A stretch of DNA of 43,456 nt from an uncultured archaeon (GTDB taxonomy: Archaea; Altiarchaeota; Altiarchaeia; IMC4; SCGC-AAA252-I15): the NCBI GenBank assembly GCA_902384455.1, contig CABMCB010000064.1, positions 1 to 43,456 of the forward strand, read 5' to 3'. Made by a program: the position numbers and the translations under genes. A model generated the notes under the pieces. That model searched no databases. It was not told where the DNA came from and saw only the letters and a list, made by a program, of their open reading frames with translations. Position 1 is the stretch's first letter; every line of letters starts with the position of its first letter. Positions 7,793-15,547 of this stretch are shown piece by piece.

Positions 7793-8976
7793 TTTACAAT
7801 CTCGGCTTCCCTGTGTTTTCTGGCTATTGTGTCAGAGAGGGCGTCAAGTGCAGCGTAGTCTTTTTCAGTGGGGTGGCCTTTGACTGAGACTGCGCCTATG
7901 TTTTCTGCGTTTATGGCTGGCGTTAGTGCGGCGATTTGTTCGGGGGTTTTGCTTGCCCACCCGTAGGAGTTTATGACTGCGACGTATTTTGTTTTGGGTT
8001 TGAGGGCGTTAAGTAGCATTGCCGCGTATGCGACTGTGGGGTGCGGTCCCCCCAGGAATGTTGGGGTCGCTATTACTATTGTTGCGGCGTCCATTGAGGC
8101 GACCGCAAGTTTTCCTGCGTCCGTTTTCATCAGGTTGAATTGGTAGACTTTTACTCCTCTCTTCGTCAAAGCGTCAGACAAGTGGCATACCATCGCGTGA
8201 GTGCTAGCATGCATAGACACGTAAGGTATTACCACCGCGTTTTCCACCTTGTCGGAGGCCCATTCACGGTGGGCATTTAGTATGAACTGGGGTTTGTCGT
8301 AGAGGGGTCCGTGGCTTGGCGCAATGATTTGGACGTCAATTGAGTCTATTGTTTTAATGTGGTTTCTTATGAGAGTCTTGAAGGGCATCATTATGGTTGC
8401 GTAGTATAGTTTCGCCGCTTCCAAAACTTTCGATTCGTCTTTGGCGTACAGGTCGCTTGTCGCGAGGTGGCTTCCGAACAGGTCGCACGTGAAAAGTATT
8501 TTGTCTTCTTTTATGTATGTGAACATTGTTTCAGGCCAGTGGACCCACGGGGCGAGGATGAACTCCAACGTTTTGTCTCCGAGGCTTAGGGTGCCGTGGT
8601 TTTCGACGACGATGAATTTTTCTGCTGGAACGTGCAGGAGGTCAATGAGCATTCCCCTGCATTTTTCATTCGTCACCACCTTGGCTTCAGGATGGCGCTT
8701 CAGCATTTCCGGGATGGAGCCGGAGTGGTCTTGTTCCGCGTGGTTGGCTATGATGTAGTCGATTTTTTTGACGCCGACCTCCTTCAGGTTTCCTATGAGT
8801 TCATTTGTTTTAGTTGGGTCTACTGTGTCTATGAGGGCGATTTTTTCGCTTCCCTTAACTAAATATGAGTTGTAGCTTGTGCCGTCAGGAAGAGGAATTA
8901 CTTCGTCAAATATGCGCCTGTCCCAATCTACGGCACCAACCCAGTAGACGCCCTCGACGATTTTTCTTGCAGCCAT
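7789..8976 (-). CDS. A-type flavoprotein (flavodiiron protein), O2/NO reductase
   Basis: A 395-residue flavodiiron protein: a metallo-beta-lactamase-like diiron domain (about residues 1-250) followed by a flavodoxin domain (about 250-395). Diiron ligands appear in NHAEQDHSG (HxExDH, residues 78-86), in the region around APWVHWPETMF with FTCDLFGSH (near residues 140-168), and in APSHGP near residue 222. The FMN domain begins VVIPYVSMHASTHAMVCHL, which fits the family although the usual Gly/Thr-rich loop is slightly altered. These enzymes reduce O2 to water or NO to N2O using electrons from rubredoxin, flavodoxin or F420. The convergent flavodoxin at 7325 is a plausible but unproven partner. 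A GGTGAT ribosome-binding site lies 5 bases before ATG. Confidence 0.93.
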   Translation of the reverse strand: MAARKIVEGVYWVGAVDWDRRIFDEVIPLPDGTSYNSYLVKGSEKIALIDTVDPTKTNELIGNLKEVGVKKIDYIIANHAEQDHSGSIPEMLKRHPEAKVVTNEKCRGMLIDLLHVPAEKFIVVENHGTLSLGDKTLEFILAPWVHWPETMFTYIKEDKILFTCDLFGSHLATSDLYAKDESKVLEAAKLYYATIMMPFKTLIRNHIKTIDSIDVQIIAPSHGPLYDKPQFILNAHREWASDKVENAVVIPYVSMHASTHAMVCHLSDALTKRGVKVYQFNLMKTDAGKLAVASMDAATIVIATPTFLGGPHPTVAYAAMLLNALKPKTKYVAVINSYGWASKTPEQIAALTPAINAENIGAVSVKGHPTEKDYAALDALSDTIARKHREAEIVN

Positions 8977-9012
8977 AACGCATCACCTGCCGTCCTGTAT
9001 TTACCTTGAGTG

Positions 9013-9022
9013 TTAATAAAAA
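9013..9022 (-). promoter_or_regulatory. TATA-like box of the flavodiiron gene
   Basis: The minus strand reads TTTATTAACA centred about 42 bp before the ATG at 8976. That leaves a leader of roughly 15 nt containing the GGTGAT ribosome-binding site at 8982-8987. On the other strand, TTAATTA at 9036-9043 sits 26 bp before ATG 9065, as expected for a leaderless transcript of the divergent gene. Confidence 0.4.
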
Positions 9023-9064
9023 CCCGCAGCCAACGCTTAATTAGCATATTGCCGTATCATTAAC

Positions 9065-10360
9065 ATGGCTGACGGAACACGGCAGTATTCGCTCAATAAG
9101 GTACTGCTCCTTTCGTCCTTCCTGCTTTTTGCCGCCCTCCTCATCGGGCAGACCTCCAGCACCTTCGGGTTTTTTATGACCCAACCTAATCCGTCCGCGC
9201 TCCCACAAGCCATTACTACGACATCAATCCAGAACAGACTACCCACGACGACCCAACCCCCCGCAGCAATAAGCCAACCCGCAACTCAACAACCGCAGAC
9301 AGCTTCCCCCACTTCGACGGCAACGCCGCTAGCACCGACCTCATCTGGAGGCTACTTCCCCAACATAATCGGGCTTTGCACAGACAACTGCCCCAATGGC
9401 GTCACGATAGAATGCGACGCAGATACCTTCTGCCCGCAGTATCCAGCGTGCGCTTCGATAACCCCCCCAAATGACTGCATTTCCCACCTAAAAGCCAGTA
9501 CTTGTACGAACCTCGGATTCACCAGCGGCTGGACTCAGCCGTGGGCGTACATAAACAATTTCGACTGCGCAGACTGGGTGCTGACAAACCCCCCGTATTC
9601 CACAGCCTCAGTAGCCACTAAAATAGAGGAGTGCTGTATCTGGATTCATGAGAACGGCCATCAATGCCCCCACCCACGAGACAACATATGCCATGAGATG
9701 CTGAACGAAGGAGGCCCCCAGAAGAAGTGCTTAGAGGAGGCAGCAAAAACCATCTGCGCCTCAGGTACCCGACTTTCCGACTGCACTCAACTTTGCGGAG
9801 CATTGTATACACTCAAAGTCTGGCAAGTCAAAGATTCCTGTAGATGTCGAAGGAAAAATTCTTCCCCCAACGGCGCAATAACAGGGAAGGACTGCTGCGA
9901 CTGCTACGATGAATGCGTTGATAAAATCACTGCATATCAACCGCCACCTTATTGCACTGGATTTGTTCCAGCACCAACCATAAGCGACGCAAAGGCTAGC
10001 TGCGCTTATGAGGGCCCATCTCACAACTGCAACTATTTCGGCGGCCCACCCAATTTTGACGCCAACATCTGCCACCCAGCTGCTAGCGGCGACTGGAAGT
10101 TCGCCGGCGGTTGGGCGGGTGAGACGACATTCGACTTCTGCGGGTCTTTGAAGGCCGTCGCCTGCACATCAAACCCAGCGGCGTGGGTGGACGGATCGAC
10201 GTTCAGCGGCTCGACAGGCGGGTGTAGCCAGCAGAAAGTCAAGGAAGTAAGTGACTTCACCTGCAAAGTAGACCCCGTAGGGCTCGGAGGACCAGTTGGA
10301 GGGATATACAACTTCGTGTCCGCATCGGCGACCTGCAAATGCGAAACCCCGATAAGTTAA
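9065..10360 (+). CDS. Secreted cysteine-rich protein (32 Cys), unknown function
   Basis: A 431-residue protein. An N-terminal hydrophobic segment (VLLLSSFLLFAALLIG, residues 14-29) acts as signal peptide or anchor. A Pro/Thr/Ser/Gln-rich linker follows (about 40-95, with PTTTQPP-like sequence). The rest is a long cysteine-rich region with 32 cysteines, an even number, suggesting an extracellular disulfide-bonded fold. Dense clusters include EECC, RCRR and DCCDCYDEC (near residue 275). His-containing stretches (IHENGHQCPHPRDNICHEML, near residues 194-213) could bind metal but do not form a recognisable HExxH protease motif. No family is recognised. It stands alone, divergent from the flavodiiron gene, with TTAATTA 26 bp before ATG. 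Confidence 0.8.
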   Translation: MADGTRQYSLNKVLLLSSFLLFAALLIGQTSSTFGFFMTQPNPSALPQAITTTSIQNRLPTTTQPPAAISQPATQQPQTASPTSTATPLAPTSSGGYFPNIIGLCTDNCPNGVTIECDADTFCPQYPACASITPPNDCISHLKASTCTNLGFTSGWTQPWAYINNFDCADWVLTNPPYSTASVATKIEECCIWIHENGHQCPHPRDNICHEMLNEGGPQKKCLEEAAKTICASGTRLSDCTQLCGALYTLKVWQVKDSCRCRRKNSSPNGAITGKDCCDCYDECVDKITAYQPPPYCTGFVPAPTISDAKASCAYEGPSHNCNYFGGPPNFDANICHPAASGDWKFAGGWAGETTFDFCGSLKAVACTSNPAAWVDGSTFSGSTGGCSQQKVKEVSDFTCKVDPVGLGGPVGGIYNFVSASATCKCETPIS

Positions 10361-10390
10361 CTGCCGGTAACTTGGGCGAATAACCGGTAT

Positions 10391-10822
10391 TCAACCAAGC
10401 GCAATTATAAGCGCTCCAACGACGATTAAAAGGCCTCCGACTGCTATTTTAGCCGTGACTCGTTCACCGAGGAGAATTGCGGCAAGTACTATTGTGAATA
10501 CTACGCTCAGGCGGTCTATTGGAGCTACCTGCGACGCCTTACCCAGCTTCAAAGCCAGAAAGTAGAAGAGCCACGAAAGCGCCCCGGCGACTCCAGATAA
10601 TACTATGTACTTCATCGCCACGGAGTTTGAGGTTACAGCTGAAACTTCGCCCAACTTACCTTGAAGCAGAAGAACGCCCAACAGAAACAGCGCCATAATT
10701 ACCGCCCTTACCGCAGTCGCAACGTTGGAGTCAACACCTTGGAGACCGACTTTCCCAAATATGGCGACGAGAGAGGCAAATATCGCGGAAAGCAGGGCGA
10801 ACAAAAGCCAGCCGGATTCCAT
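10391..10822 (-). CDS. EamA-like (DMT superfamily) small transporter
   Basis: A 143-residue membrane protein with five predicted helices: one EamA half-domain rather than the two of classic DMT exporters. The first helix LLFALLSAIFASLVAIFGKVGLQG has the usual small-residue pattern with a buried Lys. The last helices carry APIDRLSVVFTIVLAAILLGERVTAKIAVGGLLIVVGALIIA, very typical of the second half of an EamA domain (hydrophobic helix, LGER, next helix). Single-domain members probably dimerise. Substrate unknown. It is last in the leftward proB-proA-YgjP-like cluster, 34 bp after the metallopeptidase-like gene. Confidence 0.85.
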   Translation of the reverse strand: MESGWLLFALLSAIFASLVAIFGKVGLQGVDSNVATAVRAVIMALFLLGVLLLQGKLGEVSAVTSNSVAMKYIVLSGVAGALSWLFYFLALKLGKASQVAPIDRLSVVFTIVLAAILLGERVTAKIAVGGLLIVVGALIIALG

Positions 10823-10856
10823 GAGGTACTATGGTTTGGAGCAGGTAAAAAGTTTA

Positions 10857-11597
10857 TCAATCGTGCACTGGCACTATGTGGCTCCATACGGCAAGTTCCC
10901 TTTCTTTTTTGCGCCAGTCAGGTTCAGCTTCCGCCAGAGCGCGGCGGTACCCTGGCCCGTGTTGAGCGTGCAATCCCGCCTTAAGGTGAGCCAGCTCATG
11001 CACCATAAGGTACTCAAGAAGGTCTTTGGGCAGAAACAGTGCGCGCACAGAAAGGCGGACTATTCTGTCGCGGCAAATGTTCGCCCACCGAGTGTTTTGA
11101 CGCGTTATTTCAACGTCCTCTATGGGCGTTTCTGCGTTGAAATATTTCCTGCTTATTTCGTCGGCCAAAAGTAGAAGCCGCGCATATTCGCTTTTCGCCC
11201 AATGCTCACGGATTAACGCTGAAACAGCTCTTCTTTGAGTCTGATAATGCATGCCAGACGGAAGCACGACAAGGAGTGTGCTGCCTTCAATGCGGGCGGC
11301 CGGATGCTTCCTGAATTCGGTTTCCTTTATGGATAGGATGAGCCATTTTCCGCCTGAACGTATCGCTTCGCCGTCTTCGTATACGCGGCGTCTTGGGGGC
11401 ACTCTGATTCGGCGGACGAGCTTTTTTCTGACGCGCTCAACAAGCGTTGCGGCGACTTTCTCGGCTTCCGCCTTAGGAAGCCGGTTGGATAATATCACTT
11501 TGATTACGCCTTCTTCAGGGTCAAACCAGGCTGAAGAAGAACGCTTGCTTTTTTGCGTCACAACGACTGGGACGGCAGAGTAGTCCACGGCGAGCAC
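10857..11597 (-). CDS. YgjP-like zinc metallopeptidase-fold protein (DUF45)
   Basis: A 246-residue protein of the YgjP/DUF45 (WLM-related) metal-dependent hydrolase family. The C-terminal third holds YLMVHELAHLKAGLHAQHGPGYRRALAEAEPDW (near residues 193-225), with HELAH as the zinc-binding helix and the downstream HGPGYR His as third ligand. Upstream, NTRWANICRDRIVRLSVRALFLPKDL is the standard YgjP core (usually 'RWGSCS...I.LN..L...P'), here with Ala-Asn instead of Gly-Ser. The in vivo substrate of this family is unsettled. It starts 4 bp after the proA stop and is probably co-transcribed with proBA. Confidence 0.88.
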   Translation of the reverse strand: MLAVDYSAVPVVVTQKSKRSSSAWFDPEEGVIKVILSNRLPKAEAEKVAATLVERVRKKLVRRIRVPPRRRVYEDGEAIRSGGKWLILSIKETEFRKHPAARIEGSTLLVVLPSGMHYQTQRRAVSALIREHWAKSEYARLLLLADEISRKYFNAETPIEDVEITRQNTRWANICRDRIVRLSVRALFLPKDLLEYLMVHELAHLKAGLHAQHGPGYRRALAEAEPDWRKKERELAVWSHIVPVHD

Positions 11598-11601
11598 CGG
11601 C

Positions 11602-12927
11602 TTAAGGCTTCCATGCCCGGTTAAGCGGGCGGTGAACGTATTTCCTGGCTTTTTCCCCTACGTAGTCGGCGACTTTCTGGCCGCTTCCTTTTAGAATCCA
11701 TTTGTAGATTATTAGGCCTTCTAGTCCTACTGGGCCGCGGGCGTGTATTTTGTTTGTTGATATTCCTATTTCGGCGCCTAGTCCGTATCTGTATCCGTCT
11801 GCGAATCGTGTGCTTGCGTTGTGCATTACGCTTGCGGAGTCTGTTTGGTTTAGGAATGTTGAGGCGGCTTTTTTGTCGTCGGTTATTATTGCGTCTGTGT
11901 GGTGGCTTCCGTATTTGTTTATGTGGGCTATTGCTTCCGTAAGTGATGGGACTGTTTTGATGTTGACTTTGAGGTCGTTGTATTCTGTGTAGTAGTCTTC
12001 TTCGGTGGCTGGTTTCACTTTTTTGCCGCCGATTTTTTGTACCTGCGTGCTTCCTTTTATTTCCACTTCGTTTTCTGAAAGCGCTTTGACTAATGTAGGG
12101 ATGAATTTTTTGGCGACGTCTTTGTGGACGAGAATGGTTTCCGTAGCGTTGCATACGGCGGGGTACTGGCATTTGGCGTCCACGCACAGGTTCTCCGCCA
12201 TCTTTAGGTCGGCTTTGGCGTCCACGTACATGTGGCAGCGTCCTGCGGCGTGGCCGAGAACAGGTATTTTTGTGTTCTCCATTATGTGTTTGACGAACTG
12301 GTTGCTTCCGCGCGGAATCATCAAGTCCACGAGTTCGTCTAGGGCCAGCAACTGTGCGACTTCTTCGCGGGATGTGAGAACTTGAAGCCAGCCGTCGGGT
12401 ATTTCCGCGACTGACGCGGCCGCTTCAACGAGTATTTTGGCGAGAGTTTTGTTGCTTTCGTCTGCTTCGCGGCCTCCTTTCATTAGCACTGCGTTTCCGC
12501 TTTTGAGGGCTAAGGAGGCTATTTGGGGTACGGCGTCTGGGCGGCTCTCGAATACTATTCCTAGGACGCCTATGGGGACTGTGACTTTGTAGAGGGTTAG
12601 TCCTGCGTCGAGTTCGGTGCAGGATAATGTTTTTCCTGTGGGGTCGGGCAGGCGGGCTACACTTCGTATTCCTTCTGCTATGGCGCCTATCTTGCTTTCA
12701 GACAGCTTTAGGCGGTCATACAGCGCCTTAGACAGCTTGCCTTGTTTGACGAGTGTTTGCGCAGCATCAAGGTCTTTTTTGTTCGCCGAAAGAATTTCTG
12801 CGCGCCTTTTTACGACGGCGTCTGCCATCGCCTTCAGCGCCTTGTTTTTCGCCTCTTCAGGCACGTTCGCCAACTGCCATGAGGCTTCGCGGGCCTTCTT
12901 CGCCCTTGATTTGACGTCGCTTTTCAC
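11602..12927 (-). CDS. proA: Gamma-glutamyl phosphate reductase
   Basis: A 441-residue ProA of the aldehyde dehydrogenase superfamily. It reduces L-glutamyl-5-phosphate to glutamate-5-semialdehyde with NADPH, the second step of proline synthesis. Typical landmarks are VPIGVLGIVFESRPDAVPQIASLALKSGN (near residues 117-145), DLMIPRGSNQFVKHI (near 216), and YPAVCNATETILVHK (near 257) with the catalytic Cys. ARGPVGLEGLIIYKW near residue 400 is the usual C-terminal block. Length is slightly over the bacterial norm of about 415. It overlaps the proB stop by 4 bp, so the two are translationally coupled, which suits the unstable acyl-phosphate intermediate. Confidence 0.97.
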   Translation of the reverse strand: MKSDVKSRAKKAREASWQLANVPEEAKNKALKAMADAVVKRRAEILSANKKDLDAAQTLVKQGKLSKALYDRLKLSESKIGAIAEGIRSVARLPDPTGKTLSCTELDAGLTLYKVTVPIGVLGIVFESRPDAVPQIASLALKSGNAVLMKGGREADESNKTLAKILVEAAASVAEIPDGWLQVLTSREEVAQLLALDELVDLMIPRGSNQFVKHIMENTKIPVLGHAAGRCHMYVDAKADLKMAENLCVDAKCQYPAVCNATETILVHKDVAKKFIPTLVKALSENEVEIKGSTQVQKIGGKKVKPATEEDYYTEYNDLKVNIKTVPSLTEAIAHINKYGSHHTDAIITDDKKAASTFLNQTDSASVMHNASTRFADGYRYGLGAEIGISTNKIHARGPVGLEGLIIYKWILKGSGQKVADYVGEKARKYVHRPLNRAWKP

Positions 12928-14042
12928 AGTAAAATGATGTTGTCGTGGTGGATTACTTCCTTTTTAGACGTTTCCCCAAGAAGCGCTTTGATGTCTTTGG
13001 TCTGGGCGCCCTTGATTTTATCTGCGTCCTTGCGCCCCAAATTGATTATGCCGCGCGCAAAATCGCAGCCCCTCTCATCGGCTACGCTAACCAAATCCCC
13101 CTTCTTGAAAGAGCCTTCAACGCCCGTCACACCTGAAGGAAGAAGGCTTTTTCCGCCTGACAAAAGAGCTTTCTTAGCTCCCTCATCAACGCTCACCTTA
13201 CCTTTAGGCCGGCCTGAAAACCTCATCCATACGTCCCGGTCGGAATGCTCTTTTGCGGGCACGAACAAAGTGCCCACTTCCTCGCCGGAAGCCGCCTTAA
13301 GTATCACGTTTACCGCGTTCCCGTCAACAAACACGAGAGGAATGCCGGCTTTCATGGTTATTTTTGCGGCCTCCAGTTTGCTTTTTATTCCGCCTACTCC
13401 TCCGTGTCGGCTTTTTCCTTCGGCGAGTTTTTCGACTTCCTTGATGTCTTGGACTGTTCGTATGGGCGTCGCTTTTTTGGTGCGCGTTGGGTCTTGTGTG
13501 TGGAGTCCGTCGGTGCTTGAGAGCATTATGAGGAGGTCGGCTTCGAGGCTTACCGCGGTTTGGGCTGCGAGCGTGTCGTTGTCTCCGAACTTTATTTCAG
13601 CTACCGCTACGGAGTCGTTTTCGTTTATTATGGGCACTACCCCCATTTTGAGCAGCGCGTTGAATGTGTTTCTTAGGTTCAGGAAGCGCGCTCGGTCTGC
13701 GAAGTCGTCGCGCGTAAGAAGTACTTGACCCGTCTTTTGGCCGCTTTTTGCGAAGAGGTCGTCGTATTTTTTCATCAGCGCGCTTTGGCCTACTGCGGCG
13801 CATGCTTGGAGGGTGTTTATGTCTTTGGGGCGGTGTTTTAGTCCCAGTTGGCTTATGCCTGCGGCTATGGCTCCGGATGAGACTATGATGACTTCGTGTC
13901 CTTCCTTTTTGAGCGCCATTGTTTGGCGCACCAAGTTTCCTATGCGTTTTTCGTCGAGCCTTAGGTTTTCGTCGGTGAGGGTGCGTGTTCCCGCTTTGAC
14001 GACTATTCGATTGTTTTTCGCTAGGATGCACTTGCGGTCCAT
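12924..14042 (-). CDS. proB: Glutamate 5-kinase with PUA domain
   Basis: A 372-residue ProB that phosphorylates L-glutamate with ATP, the first and usually proline-inhibited step of proline synthesis. The amino acid kinase domain (about residues 10-255) shows RIVVKAGTRTL, VSSGAIAAGI (near 55-64), PIINENDSVAVAEIKFGDND (near 137-156) and the GVGGIKSKLEAAK block (near 215). A C-terminal PUA domain (about 275-355) begins around VSVDEGAKKALLSGGKSLLPSGV, so this is the full-length bacterial-type form. It is first gene of the leftward proBA cluster and shares a 44-bp intergenic region with the divergent dph6 gene. Confidence 0.96.
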   Translation of the reverse strand: MDRKCILAKNNRIVVKAGTRTLTDENLRLDEKRIGNLVRQTMALKKEGHEVIIVSSGAIAAGISQLGLKHRPKDINTLQACAAVGQSALMKKYDDLFAKSGQKTGQVLLTRDDFADRARFLNLRNTFNALLKMGVVPIINENDSVAVAEIKFGDNDTLAAQTAVSLEADLLIMLSSTDGLHTQDPTRTKKATPIRTVQDIKEVEKLAEGKSRHGGVGGIKSKLEAAKITMKAGIPLVFVDGNAVNVILKAASGEEVGTLFVPAKEHSDRDVWMRFSGRPKGKVSVDEGAKKALLSGGKSLLPSGVTGVEGSFKKGDLVSVADERGCDFARGIINLGRKDADKIKGAQTKDIKALLGETSKKEVIHHDNIILL

Positions 14043-14049
14043 TTTACTG

Positions 14050-14080
14050 CTTTTATTTTGGATTTGCCGCCCTATTAAAT
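14050..14080. promoter_or_regulatory. Overlapping divergent promoters, proB and dph6
   Basis: The two starts (14042 leftward, 14087 rightward) are separated by only 44 bp. CTTTTATTT at 14050-14058 lies about 33 bp before the dph6 ATG. On the other strand, ATTTAATAG at 14072-14080 lies about 34 bp before the proB ATG. Both spacings predict nearly leaderless transcripts, and the two boxes would compete for the same region. Confidence 0.4.
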
Positions 14081-14086
14081 TCCGGC

Positions 14087-14761
14087 ATGAGAGTTTCAGT
14101 GTTGTTTTCAGGCGGCAAAGACAGCGCCTACGCCCTGTATTGGGCGTTAAACCAGGGTTGGGATGTGGCCGAGCTTCTGACCTTAAGGAGCGGGCGCGAC
14201 GACAGCTACATGTTTCATGTGCCTTGCGTGGACTTGACGCCTCTTCAGGCTAAGGCATCTGGTCTTCCTCATAGGTTGGTTGATGTTTCGGGCGTTAAGG
14301 AGGATGAGGTTGACGAGCTTATCAAGGCTTTTGATGGGGTTGACGTTGACGGCTTTGTTTCGGGGGCGTTGGCCAGCGAATACCAGAGGACTCGGCTTGA
14401 GCGCGTTGGAGAAGCAACAGGCCTTAAGTCTTTCACTCCTTTGTGGCATAAGGACCCCCGTATGCTACTGTTGGACATGATTCGCGGCGGGTTTGACGTG
14501 CGTTTTTCTGCTGTTGCGGCCGAGGGTTTTACTGAAAGTTGGGCTGGCCGTCGGCTTGATGAGTCGGTTGTTGAGGAGTTGGTCCGGTTGAATGGGAAGT
14601 TTAAGGTTCATGTTGGCGGCGAAGGCGGGGAATATGAGTCGGTGGTTTTGGACGCCCCTTTTTTCTCGCGTAAAATTGAGGTTTCCGATTCTTACGTAGT
14701 AAAGACCGGCCCTTCAGGATACAGGTGGATGGTTAAGAAGGCGGCGTTGATTGGGAAGTAA
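14087..14761 (+). CDS. dph6: Diphthine-ammonia ligase
   Basis: A 224-residue Dph6 of the ATP-pyrophosphatase alpha-hydrolase group (MJ0570/ATP_bind_4 family). It amidates diphthine on elongation factor 2 with ammonium and ATP, the last step of diphthamide synthesis found in archaea and eukaryotes. The PP-loop is LFSGGKDSAYALYWA (residues 6-20). The family-specific second block EGGEYESVVLDAPFF lies near residues 187-201, and PLWHKDPRMLL near 127-137. Length is that of the archaeal stand-alone enzyme. ATG at 14087 immediately precedes MRVSVLFSGGKDS. Its stop abuts the stop of the convergent KaiC-like gene with no gap. Confidence 0.94.
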   Translation: MRVSVLFSGGKDSAYALYWALNQGWDVAELLTLRSGRDDSYMFHVPCVDLTPLQAKASGLPHRLVDVSGVKEDEVDELIKAFDGVDVDGFVSGALASEYQRTRLERVGEATGLKSFTPLWHKDPRMLLLDMIRGGFDVRFSAVAAEGFTESWAGRRLDESVVEELVRLNGKFKVHVGGEGGEYESVVLDAPFFSRKIEVSDSYVVKTGPSGYRWMVKKAALIGK

Positions 14762-15460
14762 CTAGATTATTTCTTCGCCGTGGATTATGTGTAGGCCTAC
14801 TTGGTCTATGTTGAATGGGACTATTTTGGTTAGGTGTTTTGTTCCGCGCATTTTGAGCACTTCGATTGCTCTGCGGCGTAAGCTTCCTTTGCGCAGGTTG
14901 TATAGTATTACGACTGCGTCTGTGGTGTAGCCCACAAGGTTTTCTTGGGTGACTGCCGAGGGGTCTGTGCGGGCTTCGCTTGTCGCAACTATTGTCGCCC
15001 CCGTGCCCTTGAGGTATTGGAGTATGTTGTGGATTTCCCAGCGTCTAAGGTACGGTCCCTCGGACATCATTTCCACCTGGTTCATGCTGTCGATTACTAT
15101 GCATTCTGGGTTGTACTTGTCAAGTAGGACGCCTACTGAACTGCTTTTGGGGTTTCTTATGAGCTTGACGATTTCCTCGGGGGTGGTCTGGGTGATAATC
15201 AGCTTGCCTTCTTCCTCAAGCTTGGGCAGATTCCAGTCGTACCTCTTGAAGTTCTCCCTCATGTCGGCGGGCTCCTCCTCCATCGTGAAGTAGACGCCTA
15301 ACCGGCCTTCTGCTGCGTTTTTTGCCAGGAACTGCATGGCCATCGTGCTTTTGCCTGTTCCGCAGCCGCCGACTAGCAGGTTGGCGGATTTTATTTTTAT
15401 TCCGCCTTCAATCATTTCGTCGAGCCCTGGAACCCCGGATGGTAAGCGACCTTCAGTCAT
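14762..15460 (-). CDS. KaiC-like RecA-superfamily ATPase
   Basis: A 232-residue single-domain KaiC/RadA-like ATPase. The family opening GVPGLDEMIEGGI (residues 8-20) leads into Walker A LLVGGCGTGKSTMAMQFL (residues 27-44). EE residues at about 61-62 match the KaiC catalytic glutamates, Walker B is ECIVIDSMNQVE (near 118-129), and a late block RRRAIEVLKMRGTKHLTKIVPF lies near 195-216. Archaeal single-domain KaiC proteins are mostly uncharacterised and include regulators of motility; no motility genes lie nearby. It converges with dph6 and diverges from lhr. One AT-rich element (15498-15505) could serve both divergent genes. Confidence 0.9.
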   Translation of the reverse strand: MTEGRLPSGVPGLDEMIEGGIKIKSANLLVGGCGTGKSTMAMQFLAKNAAEGRLGVYFTMEEEPADMRENFKRYDWNLPKLEEEGKLIITQTTPEEIVKLIRNPKSSSVGVLLDKYNPECIVIDSMNQVEMMSEGPYLRRWEIHNILQYLKGTGATIVATSEARTDPSAVTQENLVGYTTDAVVILYNLRKGSLRRRAIEVLKMRGTKHLTKIVPFNIDQVGLHIIHGEEII

Positions 15461-15497
15461 TTTGGTGAACGTTTGTGTGAATTGATTGGTCTCTTGA

Positions 15498-15505
15498 TTT
15501 TAAAT
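15498..15505. promoter_or_regulatory. TATA-like element between KaiC-like gene and lhr
   Basis: TTTAAATA lies 41 bp from the KaiC-like ATG on one side and about 46 bp before the lhr ATG at 15548 on the other. It could act in both directions. A second TTTAAAT at 15539-15545 lies about 30 bp before the next in-frame ATG at 15572. Confidence 0.4.
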
Positions 15506-15547
15506 AGAGGGAAAGGTTAATGGGGGGTGGGTGAGTGCTTTAAATCC

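Noticed and set aside
12934..13728. 264-residue rightward ORF
   Set aside because: Antisense to proB; long only because of wobble composition on the opposite strand.
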